Source: Amycolatopsis benzoatilytica AK 16/65
Lineage (GTDB): Bacteria > Actinomycetota > Actinomycetes > Mycobacteriales > Pseudonocardiaceae
Length of the DNA: 64,000 bases
Direction: 5' to 3'
Assembly (NCBI RefSeq): GCF_000383915.1
Contig: NZ_KB912942.1
Location: 4,151,795-4,215,794, forward strand
Below the pieces are notes generated by a model. That model made no database searches and was not told the origin of the DNA. It worked only from the letters and a program-made list of their open reading frames with translations. Positions 48,108 to 56,835 of this stretch are shown here, piece after piece (the stretch's first letter is position 1; each line of letters opens with the position of its first letter). The position numbers were made by a program, and so were the translations under genes.

Positions 48108-49643
48108 ATGAGTCTTCGCACCAGGATCGCGGCTGCCCGGATGGGGCGGCGGTCGTTGCGCGCGAAACTCACCGTGTCCGTCGTGGTGCTCTTGTCGCTG
48201 GTGTGCCTGGTAATCGGAGTCGCCAGCGAGTTCGCGCTGCGTGCCTTCCTGATCTCCCAGACCGACGGCCAGCTGTCCGCCGCGGCCACCCGGGCGCTGG
48301 ATTTCGCCACCCGGGGCGGTCCGCCGGGCGACGGCGGGCGCAATCCGCTCGACGCGCCCGGCCAAGGGGCGGGCACGGTCAACGCGCACTTCGCCGACGG
48401 GATCCTCGTCGACGGCGGATCCCTCTCCCCGCACGGCCAGCGCATCACCCTCACCTCCGACGAACTCGCTGTCCTGCAAAGCCTTCCCGCCGACGGCCGT
48501 GCCTACAGCCGACCGCTGGGCACGCTCGGCGACTACCGGCTCACCGCGTTTCCCATCCCGGACGGCGTCGTCGTCACCGGTGTTCCGCTGGCACCGGTGC
48601 AGCAGACGCTGCTGACCGTCGGGCTGATTCTGTTCGGCGTCGCGGCGGCCGGTGTCACTGGCGCGGCGATGCTCGGCGCGTTCGCGGTGCGCCGCACCCT
48701 CCGTCCGCTCGAGCGGGTGGCGGAAACCGCTTCGCGGGTGTCCGAGTTGCCGTTGGATCGCGGCGATGTCGACTTGACGGTGCGCGTTCCCGATCAGGAC
48801 ACCGACCCGCGGACCGAGGTCGGCCAGGTCGGAGCGGCGCTGAACCACATGCTCGGCCATATCTCGTCCGCGCTCGAGGCTCGGCACGCCAGCGAACTGC
48901 GCGTCCGCCGGTTCGTCGCGGACGCCAGCCACGAGCTGCGCACGCCGCTCGCCGCGATCCGCGGGTATGCCGAGCTCGCGGGCCGGTCCGGGCGGGCCGG
49001 AGGCCAGGTCTCGCCGGACGTCGCGCGGTCGATGACGCGCATCGAGTCCGAAGCGGACCGGATGACGACGCTCGTCGAGGACCTCCTCCTGCTCGCGCGC
49101 CTCGACGCCGGGCGCCCGCTCGACTTCGCCGAGGTCGACCTCACCCGTCTCGTCGCGGACGCGGTCGGCGACGCGCACGTGGCCGGTCCCCACCACGTCT
49201 GGCAGCTGCGGCTTCCGGATGAGCCGATCCTCGTCCTCGGCGACGTCCAGCGCCTGCACCAGGTGCTGTCCAACCTGCTGACGAACGCCCGGGTGCACAC
49301 GCCGCCGGGGTCGACCGTCGTCACGGCGCTCGCCAGGTCGGCGGACGGCAGCGCGGTCGTGACCGTGACCGACAACGGGCCGGGCATTCCCGAGGAGCTG
49401 CAGCCGGCGGTGTTCGAACGGTTTGCCCGCGGCGATTCGTCCCGGTCCCGTGCGGCCGGGTCGACCGGGCTCGGCCTGGCGATCGCGGCTGCGGTGGTCA
49501 GCGCGCACCGCGGCGCCATCGAGATGCGCAGCCAGCCGGGGCACACCGAGTTCGCGGTGCGGCTGCCGACCGCGGTTCCGGCGCAGCGACCGCCGCTCGA
49601 GGTCGCGCGTGACCCCAGGTCGCACAGCGGGCACACAGGGTAG
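48108..49643 (+). CDS. Sensor histidine kinase (HAMP, HisKA, HATPase), no adjacent response regulator
   Basis: 511 residues. Two membrane helices (about 22-46 and 163-188) flank a ~115-residue extracytoplasmic domain, followed by HAMP (~188-250), HisKA with phospho-acceptor His in ADASHELRTPLAAIRGYAEL, N box NLLTNARVHTPP, G1 DNGPGIPEE and G2 GSTGLGLAIAA. Relatives normally have the response regulator gene directly upstream; here that place is empty. ATG 48108 follows CGGGAG closely. Carries operator site 1, and its targets are probably the following glycosyltransferase genes. Short N-terminal Arg-rich cytoplasmic tail. Confidence 0.92.
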   Translation: MSLRTRIAAARMGRRSLRAKLTVSVVVLLSLVCLVIGVASEFALRAFLISQTDGQLSAAATRALDFATRGGPPGDGGRNPLDAPGQGAGTVNAHFADGILVDGGSLSPHGQRITLTSDELAVLQSLPADGRAYSRPLGTLGDYRLTAFPIPDGVVVTGVPLAPVQQTLLTVGLILFGVAAAGVTGAAMLGAFAVRRTLRPLERVAETASRVSELPLDRGDVDLTVRVPDQDTDPRTEVGQVGAALNHMLGHISSALEARHASELRVRRFVADASHELRTPLAAIRGYAELAGRSGRAGGQVSPDVARSMTRIESEADRMTTLVEDLLLLARLDAGRPLDFAEVDLTRLVADAVGDAHVAGPHHVWQLRLPDEPILVLGDVQRLHQVLSNLLTNARVHTPPGSTVVTALARSADGSAVVTVTDNGPGIPEELQPAVFERFARGDSSRSRAAGSTGLGLAIAAAVVSAHRGAIEMRSQPGHTEFAVRLPTAVPAQRPPLEVARDPRSHSGHTG

Positions 49644-49649
49644 GCACAT
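49623..49649 (+). promoter_or_regulatory. Tandem direct-repeat operator, site 2 (first GT39 gene)
   Basis: CACAG at 49623, CACAG at 49634, CACAT at 49645, again 11-bp spaced, ending 33 nt before the ATG of the first GT39 gene and overlapping the kinase stop region. Shows that the gene after the kinase has its own, equally controlled promoter. Confidence 0.8.
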
Positions 49650-49682
49650 GCCGGCCCCAGGTCCGGCCGCAACGCTGCTGGC

Positions 49683-51503
49683 ATGACCGCAGTCGCGACC
49701 CCTGATGCTGCCCCGAGCGCGCCCGCCGCACGCCCCGCACCGAGGTGGGTCCGGCCCTCTCTCGCCGTCCTCCTCGTCGCGACCGCGGCGCTCTACTTGT
49801 GGGACCTCAGCGCCTCCGGCTGGGCCAACGCGTTCTACTCCGCCGCCGCGCAAGCCGGGTCGCAAAGCTGGAAGGCGCTGTTCTTCGGCTCCAGCGATGC
49901 GGCCAACGGAATCACGGTGGACAAGACGCCGGCCGCGCTGTGGGTGATGAGCCTTTCGGCGCGGTTGTTCGGTGTGAGCGCGTGGAGCATTCTCGTGCCG
50001 CAAGCCTTGATGGGGGTCGGTTCGACCTGGCTGCTGTATGCGACCGTCCGACGTGCTTCCGGCGCGGCGGCCGGGCTGATCGCCGGCGCGGTGCTGACGC
50101 TCACCCCAGCGGCAGCGTTGATCTTCCGGTTCAACAACCCGGACGCATTGCTCGTGCTTCTGCTCGTCGCAGGGGCTTACGCGACGGTGCGCGCGATCGA
50201 GAAGGCCAGCCCGAGTTGGCTGGCACTGGCCGGAGTCGCGGTCGGATTCGGTTTCCTCGCCAAGATGCTGCAAGCTTTTCTGGTGCTGCCCGCGTTCGCG
50301 CTGGCCTACCTCGTCGCGGCGCCGGCACCGGTTGGCAAGCGGTTGCTGCATCTGCTCGCTGGGCTGGGCGCGATCGTCGCCTCCGCTGGCTGGTACCTCG
50401 CGGCGGTGGCGTGGTGGCCGGCCGCGGACCGGCCCTACATCGGCGGGTCGCAGCACAACAGCCTCCTCGAACTCACCTTGGGGTACAACGGTTTCGGCCG
50501 GATCACCGGCGACGAGACCGGCAGCGTCGGCGGCAGCCGCGGCGGCGGGTGGGGCAGCACGGGGCTGTTCCGGTTGTTCGGCAGCGAAATGGCCGGCGGC
50601 ATCGCCTGGCTGTTGCCCGCCGCGGTGCTCGGGCTCGCGGCAGGGCTGTGGTTCACCCGCCGCGCGCCTCGTACCGACCGCGGTCGCGCCTCGCTGCTGC
50701 TCTGGGGCGGCTGGCTGCTGATCACCGCGGCGGTGTTCAGCTTCATGGGCGGCATCATCCACCCCTACTACACCGTCGCGCTGGCCCCGGCGATCGCCGC
50801 GCTGGTCGGCATCGCCGCGGTCCAGCTGTGGCGGATCCGCCGCGACCCGACGGCCATCGGCCTGCTCAGCGGCGGAGTCGCGCTGACGACCGTGACCTCG
50901 TACCTGCTGCTGAACGGTTCGTGGCAGCCGTGGCTCGCTCCGACGGTGCTCGTCCTCGGGATTTTCTCCGCCATCGCCCTGTTTTTCGTCCAGCAGTTCG
51001 GCCGGATCGCCGCCGTCCTCGGGCTGGTCGTACTGCTCGCCGGGACCGGCGCGTACAGCGTCGCTACCGCGGCGACCCCGCACAGCGGCGCGATCCCGTC
51101 TGCCGGTCCTAGCACCAGGCGCATGTTCGGCGGCGGTGCGGGCGGGCTGCTCGGTGCGTCCGAGGCGGGACCGAACCTCACCGCGTTGCTGCAGCAGTCC
51201 GGCAACCACCGGTGGGCGGCAGCGACGGTCGGGTCCAACAACGCGGCCGGGTATCAGCTCGGCAGCGGCAAACCGGTGCTGGCGGTAGGCGGATTCAACG
51301 GCACCGACCCGTACCCGACCTTGGAGCAGTTCGAGCAGTACGTCCGAGACGGGCAAATCCGCTATTTCCTCGGCGAGGGCATGACGATGCGCGGGGCCAG
51401 CAGCAGCGGCAGCGACAACGCCGAGCAGATCGCGCAGTGGGTGGCGGAAAACTACCGATCGACCACAGTGGACGGGGTGGCGGTGTACGACCTGGCTGGC
51501 TGA
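49683..51503 (+). CDS. GT39-family membrane glycosyltransferase (YkcB/ArnT-like), first copy
   Basis: 606 residues with about 12 membrane spans, then a C-terminal extracytoplasmic domain of ~150 residues (NHRWAAATVGSNNAAGYQL to the end). TVDKTPAALWV and FRFNNPDALL are landmarks of the dolichol/polyprenyl-phosphate-sugar-dependent GT39/PMT_2 family. A glycine-rich periplasmic loop (GSVGGSRGGGWGS) interrupts the channel region. It uses a polyprenyl-phosphate sugar, probably made by the next gene, to modify a cell-envelope acceptor. ATG at 49683. Its paralogue lies two genes on. Confidence 0.88.
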   Translation: MTAVATPDAAPSAPAARPAPRWVRPSLAVLLVATAALYLWDLSASGWANAFYSAAAQAGSQSWKALFFGSSDAANGITVDKTPAALWVMSLSARLFGVSAWSILVPQALMGVGSTWLLYATVRRASGAAAGLIAGAVLTLTPAAALIFRFNNPDALLVLLLVAGAYATVRAIEKASPSWLALAGVAVGFGFLAKMLQAFLVLPAFALAYLVAAPAPVGKRLLHLLAGLGAIVASAGWYLAAVAWWPAADRPYIGGSQHNSLLELTLGYNGFGRITGDETGSVGGSRGGGWGSTGLFRLFGSEMAGGIAWLLPAAVLGLAAGLWFTRRAPRTDRGRASLLLWGGWLLITAAVFSFMGGIIHPYYTVALAPAIAALVGIAAVQLWRIRRDPTAIGLLSGGVALTTVTSYLLLNGSWQPWLAPTVLVLGIFSAIALFFVQQFGRIAAVLGLVVLLAGTGAYSVATAATPHSGAIPSAGPSTRRMFGGGAGGLLGASEAGPNLTALLQQSGNHRWAAATVGSNNAAGYQLGSGKPVLAVGGFNGTDPYPTLEQFEQYVRDGQIRYFLGEGMTMRGASSSGSDNAEQIAQWVAENYRSTTVDGVAVYDLAG

Positions 51504-51534
51504 GTTCCGTTTGCGCGGCCGAGACGCGCGTTCG

Positions 51535-51561
51535 CACAGGACAGCCACAGGAACACCACAT
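51535..51561 (+). promoter_or_regulatory. Tandem direct-repeat operator, site 3 (GT2/GtrA gene)
   Basis: CACAG at 51535, CACAG at 51546, CACAT at 51557, 11-bp period, ending 34 nt before the ATG at 51596. Its match to sites 1 and 2 in both sequence and distance supports 51596 rather than the upstream ATG at 51560, which lies inside the operator. Confidence 0.8.
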
Positions 51562-51595
51562 GGCCGCCAAAGCCCAGCGGACGACGGTAGCAGCC

Positions 51596-52861
51596 ATGAA
51601 CGCCACCGCCCCCTCCCGCAGCGGCGCACCGCGGCCCGGCACGACACCGGTCGGCCTTGGCGGGCCTCAGCCCGTGCTGGACGTCGTCATCCCGGTCTAC
51701 AACGAGGAAACCGACCTGGAGCGGTGCATCCGCCGGCTCCGGGCGCACCTCGCCGAACGCGCCGGGTATCCGTACCGGATCACCGTCGCGGACAACGCGA
51801 GCACGGACAAGACTCTCGCCGTCGCCGAACGCCTGGCCCGGGAGTTCCCCGAGGTCACGGTGCGCCACCTGGACGAGAAGGGCCGAGGCCGGGCGCTGCG
51901 CACCGTCTGGTCCGCCTCCGACGCGGCCGTGCTCGCCTACATGGACGTCGACCTGTCGACCGACCTCGCCGCGCTGGACCCGCTCGTCGCGCCGCTGCTG
52001 TCCGGGCACTCGGACGTAGCGATCGGCAGCCGGCTGGCGAGAGGCGCTCGCGTGGTGCGCGGCCCGAAGCGCGAGTTCATTTCCCGTTGCTACAACCTGA
52101 TTCTGCGCGGCACGCTCGCCGCGAAGTTCTCCGACGCGCAATGCGGGTTCAAAGCGATCCGCGCCGACGTCGCCCGCGCGCTGCTCCCCCACGTGCGAGA
52201 CACCGGCTGGTTCTTCGACACCGAACTGCTCGTCCTCGCCCAGCGCGCCGGACTCCGGATCCACGAGGTGCCGGTGGACTGGGTCGACGACCTGGATTCG
52301 TCGGTCGATCTCATCGCCACCGCGACCGCCGACCTCAAGGGCATCGCGCGAGTCACCCGGGCCACCCTCACCGGCGAAATCCCGGTGCACCGGCTGCGCG
52401 AACAGCTCGGCCGCGAACCGATCGGAGTGGAGGCCGCCGGCGTGTCCCCCAGCCTGGTCAAGCAGCTCGTGCGGTTCGCCGCGGTCGGCGTCGCCAGCAC
52501 CGTCGCGTACCTGCTGCTTTTCCTGCTGCTGCGGACAATGGCCGGCGCGCAGGCCGCCAATTTCACCGCGCTGCTCGTCACCGCGATCGCGAACACCGCG
52601 GTCAACCGGCGCGTGACGTTCGGCGTGCGCGGGCGAGCCGGAGCGGGGCGGCACCAGTTCGAAGGGCTGATCGTGTTCGGTCTCGGACTGGCGCTGACCA
52701 GCGGTTCGCTCTTCCTGCTCAACCACACCACCCATCCCGGGCTGGTGCTGGAGACCGTCGTGCTCGTGCTGGCGAACCTCGCCGCCACCGTGCTCCGCTT
52801 CCTGCTCTTGCGCGGGTGGGTCTTCAACCCGCGCCGTGCCGCCGCCGAGGAGCCTTCGTGA
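51596..52861 (+). CDS. Bifunctional GT2 glycosyltransferase / GtrA-like flippase fusion
   Basis: 421 residues. Residues 1-250 are a GT2 polyprenyl-phosphate sugar transferase: LDVVIPVYNEETDLERC, VADNASTDKT, AYMDVDLSTD (metal-binding DxD), AIGSRLARGARV, DAQCGFKAIR. Residues ~285-415 hold four membrane helices of the GtrA type (LVRFAAVGVASTVAYLLLF), thought to flip the lipid-linked sugar. A complete donor-supply unit in one chain. The following GT39 gene begins GTG within its stop (GTGA). Confidence 0.9.
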   Translation: MNATAPSRSGAPRPGTTPVGLGGPQPVLDVVIPVYNEETDLERCIRRLRAHLAERAGYPYRITVADNASTDKTLAVAERLAREFPEVTVRHLDEKGRGRALRTVWSASDAAVLAYMDVDLSTDLAALDPLVAPLLSGHSDVAIGSRLARGARVVRGPKREFISRCYNLILRGTLAAKFSDAQCGFKAIRADVARALLPHVRDTGWFFDTELLVLAQRAGLRIHEVPVDWVDDLDSSVDLIATATADLKGIARVTRATLTGEIPVHRLREQLGREPIGVEAAGVSPSLVKQLVRFAAVGVASTVAYLLLFLLLRTMAGAQAANFTALLVTAIANTAVNRRVTFGVRGRAGAGRHQFEGLIVFGLGLALTSGSLFLLNHTTHPGLVLETVVLVLANLAATVLRFLLLRGWVFNPRRAAAEEPS

Positions 52862-54690
52862 CCACTGTCCTGACCCGCCGCCACCCTGCCCCGGGCGCCC
52901 CGGCGCGCGGTCCCGCCCGGCCGCGCTGGGTCCGGCCGTCGGTGTTCGGTCTCCTGGCGCTGACCGCTGTCCTGTACTTCTGGAACCTGACCGCATCCGG
53001 GTTCGGCAACTCCTTCTACGCGGCGGCCGTGCAATCCGGCACGCAGAGCGCGAAGGCGTGGCTGTTCGGCTCGCTCGACGCCGGGAACGTGATCACTGTC
53101 GACAAACCGCCCGCCGCATTGTGGGTGGGGACGGCATTCGCCCGGATCTTCGGATTCTCCAGCTTCACCGTCCTGGCACCGCAAGCCTTGATGGGCGTCG
53201 GCGCGGTCGGGCTGCTGTACCTGACGGTGCGCCGCGTTTCCGGCCCGCTGCCCGGGTTGCTCGCCGGGGCGATGCTGGCGCTGACCCCGGTCGCCGCGCT
53301 GATGTTCCGGTTCAACAACCCGGACGCGCTGCTCACGCTGCTGCTGATCGCCGGCGCGTACTGCACGGTGCGGGCGATCGAGAAGGCCAGCCCGAAGTGG
53401 CTCGTTTTCGCCGGTGTGGCACTCGGTTTCGGGTTCCTGACGAAGATGATGCAGGCGTTCCTGGTGCTGCCCGCGTTCGCACTGGCGTACCTGGTCGCCG
53501 CGCCGGCCGGACTGGGCAAACGATTCCTGCACCTGCTCGCGGCGGGCGCGGCAGTGGTCCTGTCCGCGGGCTGGTTCGTGACTTTGGTGCAGCTGTGGCC
53601 GGCGGCTTCGCGTCCGTACATCGGCGGGTCGACCGGGAACAGCCTGCTGGAGCTGGCGCTCGGGTACAACGGGCTCGGCCGGATCTTCGGCGGCCAGGGC
53701 AACGGCGGCGGTGGCATGGGCGGCGGAATGGGTGCCGGCAACACCGCGTTCGGCGGGAGTTCCGGCCTGGGGCGGATGTTCGGCGCGAGCTTCGGCACCG
53801 AAATCTCCTGGCTGCTGCCCGCCGCGCTGATCGGCCTGGCGGCCGGCCTGTGGTTCACCCGGAGGGCCGTGCGCACCGACCGGACGCGTGCGTCGCTGCT
53901 GGTCTGGGGCGGCTGGCTGCTGGTGACTGGGCTGGTTTTCAGCTTCATGAGCGGCACCGTGCACCCGTACTACTCGGTGCAGCTCGCGCCCGCGATCGCC
54001 GCACTGGTCGCGATTTCCGGGCGCGCGCTGTGGCATGGCCGGGCACACCTCGCGCCGAGGCTGACGCTGGGCGGGATGATCGCGGCGACCGCGGGGTGGG
54101 ACTTCGTTCTCCTCGATCGCACGCCGGACTGGCTGCCCGCGTTGCGATGGATCGTCGTCCTGCTCGGGTTGCTCGTGAGCACCGTCGTGGTGGTCGGGCT
54201 GCCCCGAGCGCGGACGGTGCTGATCGGCGTGGCGGTGACGGTCGTCGCGACCCTCGGAATGTCGACGGCCGGGTATGCGCTGGAGACGGCTTCCTTGTCG
54301 CACAACGGTTCCATCCCTGTTTCAGGCCCGCGGACCACCGGGACGCGCGGTTTCGGCGGCGGCATGGACGAGACGAGCGGCGCCGTCGCGCAGTTGCTGG
54401 CCAGCACGACGACCAAGTGGGCGGCCGCGACGACCGGTTCGCAATCGGCGGCGAGCCTGGAACTGGCGAGCGGCAAACCGGTGATCGGCATCGGCGGCTG
54501 GGACGGCAGCGATCCGGCCCCGACGCTGGCGCAGTTCAAGCAGTACGTCGCGGCGGGCGAGATCGCCTACTACGTCGACGGCGGCCGCGGCGGCCCGGGT
54601 GGCGGATCCAGCGATATCGGCGAATGGGTGGCCGCGAACTTCACCGCGACCACGGTCGGCGCCGAAACTGTTTACCAGCTCACCCGGTGA
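52858..54690 (+). CDS. GT39-family membrane glycosyltransferase (YkcB/ArnT-like), second copy
   Basis: 610 residues, a clear paralogue of the protein at 49683: VRPSVFGLLALTAVLYFWNL, ITVDKPPAALWVGTAF, LMGVGAVGLLYLTVRR, FRFNNPDALLTLL, VHPYYSVQLAPAIAALV align without gaps. A Gly/Met-rich loop (GGGGMGGGMGAGNTAFGG) replaces the first copy's glycine loop, and the C-terminal extracytoplasmic domain ends TTVGAETVYQLTR. GTG start coupled to GT2/GtrA. Tandem duplication flanking the donor synthase. Confidence 0.88.
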   Translation: MTTVLTRRHPAPGAPARGPARPRWVRPSVFGLLALTAVLYFWNLTASGFGNSFYAAAVQSGTQSAKAWLFGSLDAGNVITVDKPPAALWVGTAFARIFGFSSFTVLAPQALMGVGAVGLLYLTVRRVSGPLPGLLAGAMLALTPVAALMFRFNNPDALLTLLLIAGAYCTVRAIEKASPKWLVFAGVALGFGFLTKMMQAFLVLPAFALAYLVAAPAGLGKRFLHLLAAGAAVVLSAGWFVTLVQLWPAASRPYIGGSTGNSLLELALGYNGLGRIFGGQGNGGGGMGGGMGAGNTAFGGSSGLGRMFGASFGTEISWLLPAALIGLAAGLWFTRRAVRTDRTRASLLVWGGWLLVTGLVFSFMSGTVHPYYSVQLAPAIAALVAISGRALWHGRAHLAPRLTLGGMIAATAGWDFVLLDRTPDWLPALRWIVVLLGLLVSTVVVVGLPRARTVLIGVAVTVVATLGMSTAGYALETASLSHNGSIPVSGPRTTGTRGFGGGMDETSGAVAQLLASTTTKWAAATTGSQSAASLELASGKPVIGIGGWDGSDPAPTLAQFKQYVAAGEIAYYVDGGRGGPGGGSSDIGEWVAANFTATTVGAETVYQLTR

Positions 54691-54778
54691 GTTGGGGAAT
54701 CCTCAGCCTCCTCCCAGGAAGAAGGCGCATTCTGGGAAGCACGGAGAGTCATCCGCCGCGAACGTCCGGGAGGTCACG

Positions 54779-55507
54779 ATGGCCGGATACCCACGCTGGC
54801 ACACCGCGAGCGAGCAAGGACCACGGGCGCGCAATGCCGACGCGGTGAGCGCGTACGCGGCCGCCGGGGCGCGCGGGATCACCTTCGCCCTCGCCGACGG
54901 GGTCGGCGACGATCCCGGGGCCGGACGGGCCGCACAGGTCGCCGCCGCGGCAGCCGCGCGCACCCCGTTGTCGGCCGGTCCGGTCCGGGCGATCCTGGCG
55001 GCGCAGGAGGCGTTGCAGCGCCTGGGCGGCACCGGGGACGCGGTGCTGGTGGTCGCGATGCCGTTCGAAGGCGGGTACCAGATCGCGTGGGTCGGGGACG
55101 CGCGAGCGTACGCGTGGGACGGGTCGATGATCCACAAGCTGACCCAGGACCACACGATGGCCGAGTACTTCCGGTCCCGGCATCAGCCGTACTCGCCGCG
55201 CATGGAGCACCTGGTCACCACCAGCGTGCGGACCGCGCGGCCGGAGGAGATCGGCACGACGTCGACGACGTCCGGCGGGTTGCTGCTGACCAGCGACGGA
55301 GTGCACAAGGTGCTGCCGCCGGCCACGATCGACTCGATCCTGGCCGACCCGGCGCGCGGTGCCTCCGCGCTGGTGGCGACGGCGATCGCACTGGGCGGGC
55401 GCGACAATGCGACGGCGTTGTTCGTGGAGGCACCGCCGACCGTGGTGCCGGAACCGGGCTCGGAATCGGCTTCGCTGGTGACGGAGAGGTTTCCGACCGC
55501 CGCCTGA
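54779..55507 (+). CDS. PP2C-like serine/threonine phosphatase
   Basis: 242 residues, single domain. Metal-binding motifs: FALADGVGDD (first Asp), VGDARAYAWDG, LLLTSDGVHKV and GGRDNATALFV (final D-N). The N-terminal R-E/D first motif of canonical PP2C is present only as RARNADAVS, so one metal ligand may be shifted. ATG follows GGGAGG by six bases. Downstream of the glycosyltransferase operon on the same strand, possibly functionally linked, since PknA/B-type kinases act on envelope synthesis in actinobacteria. Confidence 0.82.
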   Translation: MAGYPRWHTASEQGPRARNADAVSAYAAAGARGITFALADGVGDDPGAGRAAQVAAAAAARTPLSAGPVRAILAAQEALQRLGGTGDAVLVVAMPFEGGYQIAWVGDARAYAWDGSMIHKLTQDHTMAEYFRSRHQPYSPRMEHLVTTSVRTARPEEIGTTSTTSGGLLLTSDGVHKVLPPATIDSILADPARGASALVATAIALGGRDNATALFVEAPPTVVPEPGSESASLVTERFPTAA

Positions 55508-55513
55508 GTCCGG

Positions 55514-56002
55514 TCAGGCGTGAGCGTGTTTGAGTGCCCGGTACTCGCGGAAGACGAGGACGATGATCAGCGCGTCCAGGGCGGCGAAGAACGGCAGCGC
55601 GATCGAGCCGGTCTGCACCGCCCGGTAGAGCTCGTAGACGACGAACGCGGCCAGGATGAGCATGGCGACCGGGTAGGCGCGGAGCCATTTGCGGGCCAGA
55701 GCCCAGACCAGGAGGAGTTTGATCAGGCCGTGCGCCAGCAGGTAGCCGATGGCGAAGGTCTTGGTACCGCCGCCCGCGAAGTGCTCGGCCGCCAGTTCGA
55801 GGTGACGGGCGAGGGTGCCGTTCGGGTCGCCGAGGAGGTCGCGGGTGATGACCGCGTTGGCAAGACCGGTGACGGCGGTGGCCGGGATGAAGGCCAGGAC
55901 TAGGGCGCCGATCAACTGGAAGGCACCGTCCAGTCCTTTCAGGGTGATGGCGATGCGGAATAGGCGCTCGGTGCTGCGGGTCGGCGCGTCGTCGTCGGTC
56001 AT
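55514..56002 (-). CDS. DUF2127 membrane protein
   Basis: 162 residues with four membrane helices. LFRIAITLKGLDGAFQLIGALVL, KTFAIGYLLAHGLIKLLLVWALARKW and AYPVAMLILAAFVVYELYR are typical of the DUF2127 family, which has no assigned function. ATG start. Convergent with the PP2C gene; 6-bp gap. Confidence 0.85.
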   Translation of the reverse strand: MTDDDAPTRSTERLFRIAITLKGLDGAFQLIGALVLAFIPATAVTGLANAVITRDLLGDPNGTLARHLELAAEHFAGGGTKTFAIGYLLAHGLIKLLLVWALARKWLRAYPVAMLILAAFVVYELYRAVQTGSIALPFFAALDALIIVLVFREYRALKHAHA

Positions 56003-56137
56003 GGGTACAGATAACCGGAAAAGCGCTGGTGATGCAGGGTTGCGAGTGGTTTTTCATGGTGTGTCGCGGTTTGGGCGTGGTTGGGGGAAAGGTGCGCCCG
56101 TCGCGCGGTGCGGCGGGGGTTTGCTGAGGTTGCATCG

Positions 56138-56608
56138 TCAGGGCCGGGCGGGGGCGGCGGCTTTGCGCAGGCATTCGGTGCATCGTTCGTACCTGCTGGT
56201 GCGGTCGTGCGGATCTCGGCCGTAGACCGGGAAGCACGCGGCGCCGCACAGCCCCAGATACACCGGCCCGCACCGGAGCGGGCGGCGGCCGACTTGGTGT
56301 GCCGTCCGGGCAGCGGTGCGCGGTGCGCCCGCCTGGGGCAGCCATCCGTGCGAGGGCAGGCTGGACAGGACGGCCTCGTTCATCCGGTCGGCGCGGCGGA
56401 GCAGGGCCTGGCCCAGGTCGAGCAGCCGTTCGCCGAGGTCGCGTACGGCGTCTGGACGCGGCGAACGTTCGTCCAAGGCCCGGGTCAGGAACGCGAGGTC
56501 CAGTGCCAGTGAGGCTTGCAGGTCGCGGATCCATTGCATCAGTTCGGGCCCGGTGGGCCGGGACGGCACCGCGCAACGCTGGCCGGGCGGGGTGCTTCGA
56601 CTGCTCAC
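56138..56608 (-). CDS. Cysteine-rich protein of unknown function, coupled to zinc-finger protein
   Basis: 156 residues. An N-terminal helical part (LMQWIRDLQASLALDLAFLTRALDE, LGERLLDLGQALLRRADRM) and a C-terminal Cys/His cluster (RCGPVYLGLCGAACFPVYGRD then RYERCTECLRKA) that could bind zinc. Starts GTG 56608 inside the stop of the upstream zinc-finger gene (GTGA), so the two are co-translated. I recognise no family. The fusion-like coupling of two small Cys proteins suggests a single functional unit. Confidence 0.65.
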   Translation of the reverse strand: MSSRSTPPGQRCAVPSRPTGPELMQWIRDLQASLALDLAFLTRALDERSPRPDAVRDLGERLLDLGQALLRRADRMNEAVLSSLPSHGWLPQAGAPRTAARTAHQVGRRPLRCGPVYLGLCGAACFPVYGRDPHDRTSRYERCTECLRKAAAPARP

Positions 56609-56835
56609 GCCGGGCACCGGTCCGCCGCCCGCCGTGCCTGCTCGGCCCTGCGCAACCATTCCTCGGCGCACTCGGCGCACGTCGGGTCGAACCAATGCCC
56701 GCCCAGTTGCGGGATGTCGTGGCGAGCCACCGTGACATCCACTCCGCAGAGCGCGGTGAACGTTTCCTCCGGTCTCGGCGCGAACGGCGCGTCCAACGCG
56801 TGCCGTTTCCCTTCCGCCTGTTGCCATCTGAACAC
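56605..56835 (-). CDS. Small zinc-finger protein (Pseudonocardiaceae type)
   Basis: 76 residues. His in EGKRHAL, Cys in TALCGVDVTV, then DIPQLGGHWFDPTCAECAEEW, giving a conserved His/Cys set that resembles the proteins simply named zinc finger protein in Amycolatopsis-like genomes (recognition from memory). GTG with GGGGAGGAG six bases upstream. Function unknown. Confidence 0.75.
   Translation of the reverse strand: MFRWQQAEGKRHALDAPFAPRPEETFTALCGVDVTVARHDIPQLGGHWFDPTCAECAEEWLRRAEQARRAADRCPA

Noticed and set aside
51560..51595. Earlier ATG start of the GT2/GtrA gene
   Set aside because: It lies inside the third tandem-repeat operator and lacks a ribosome-binding site.
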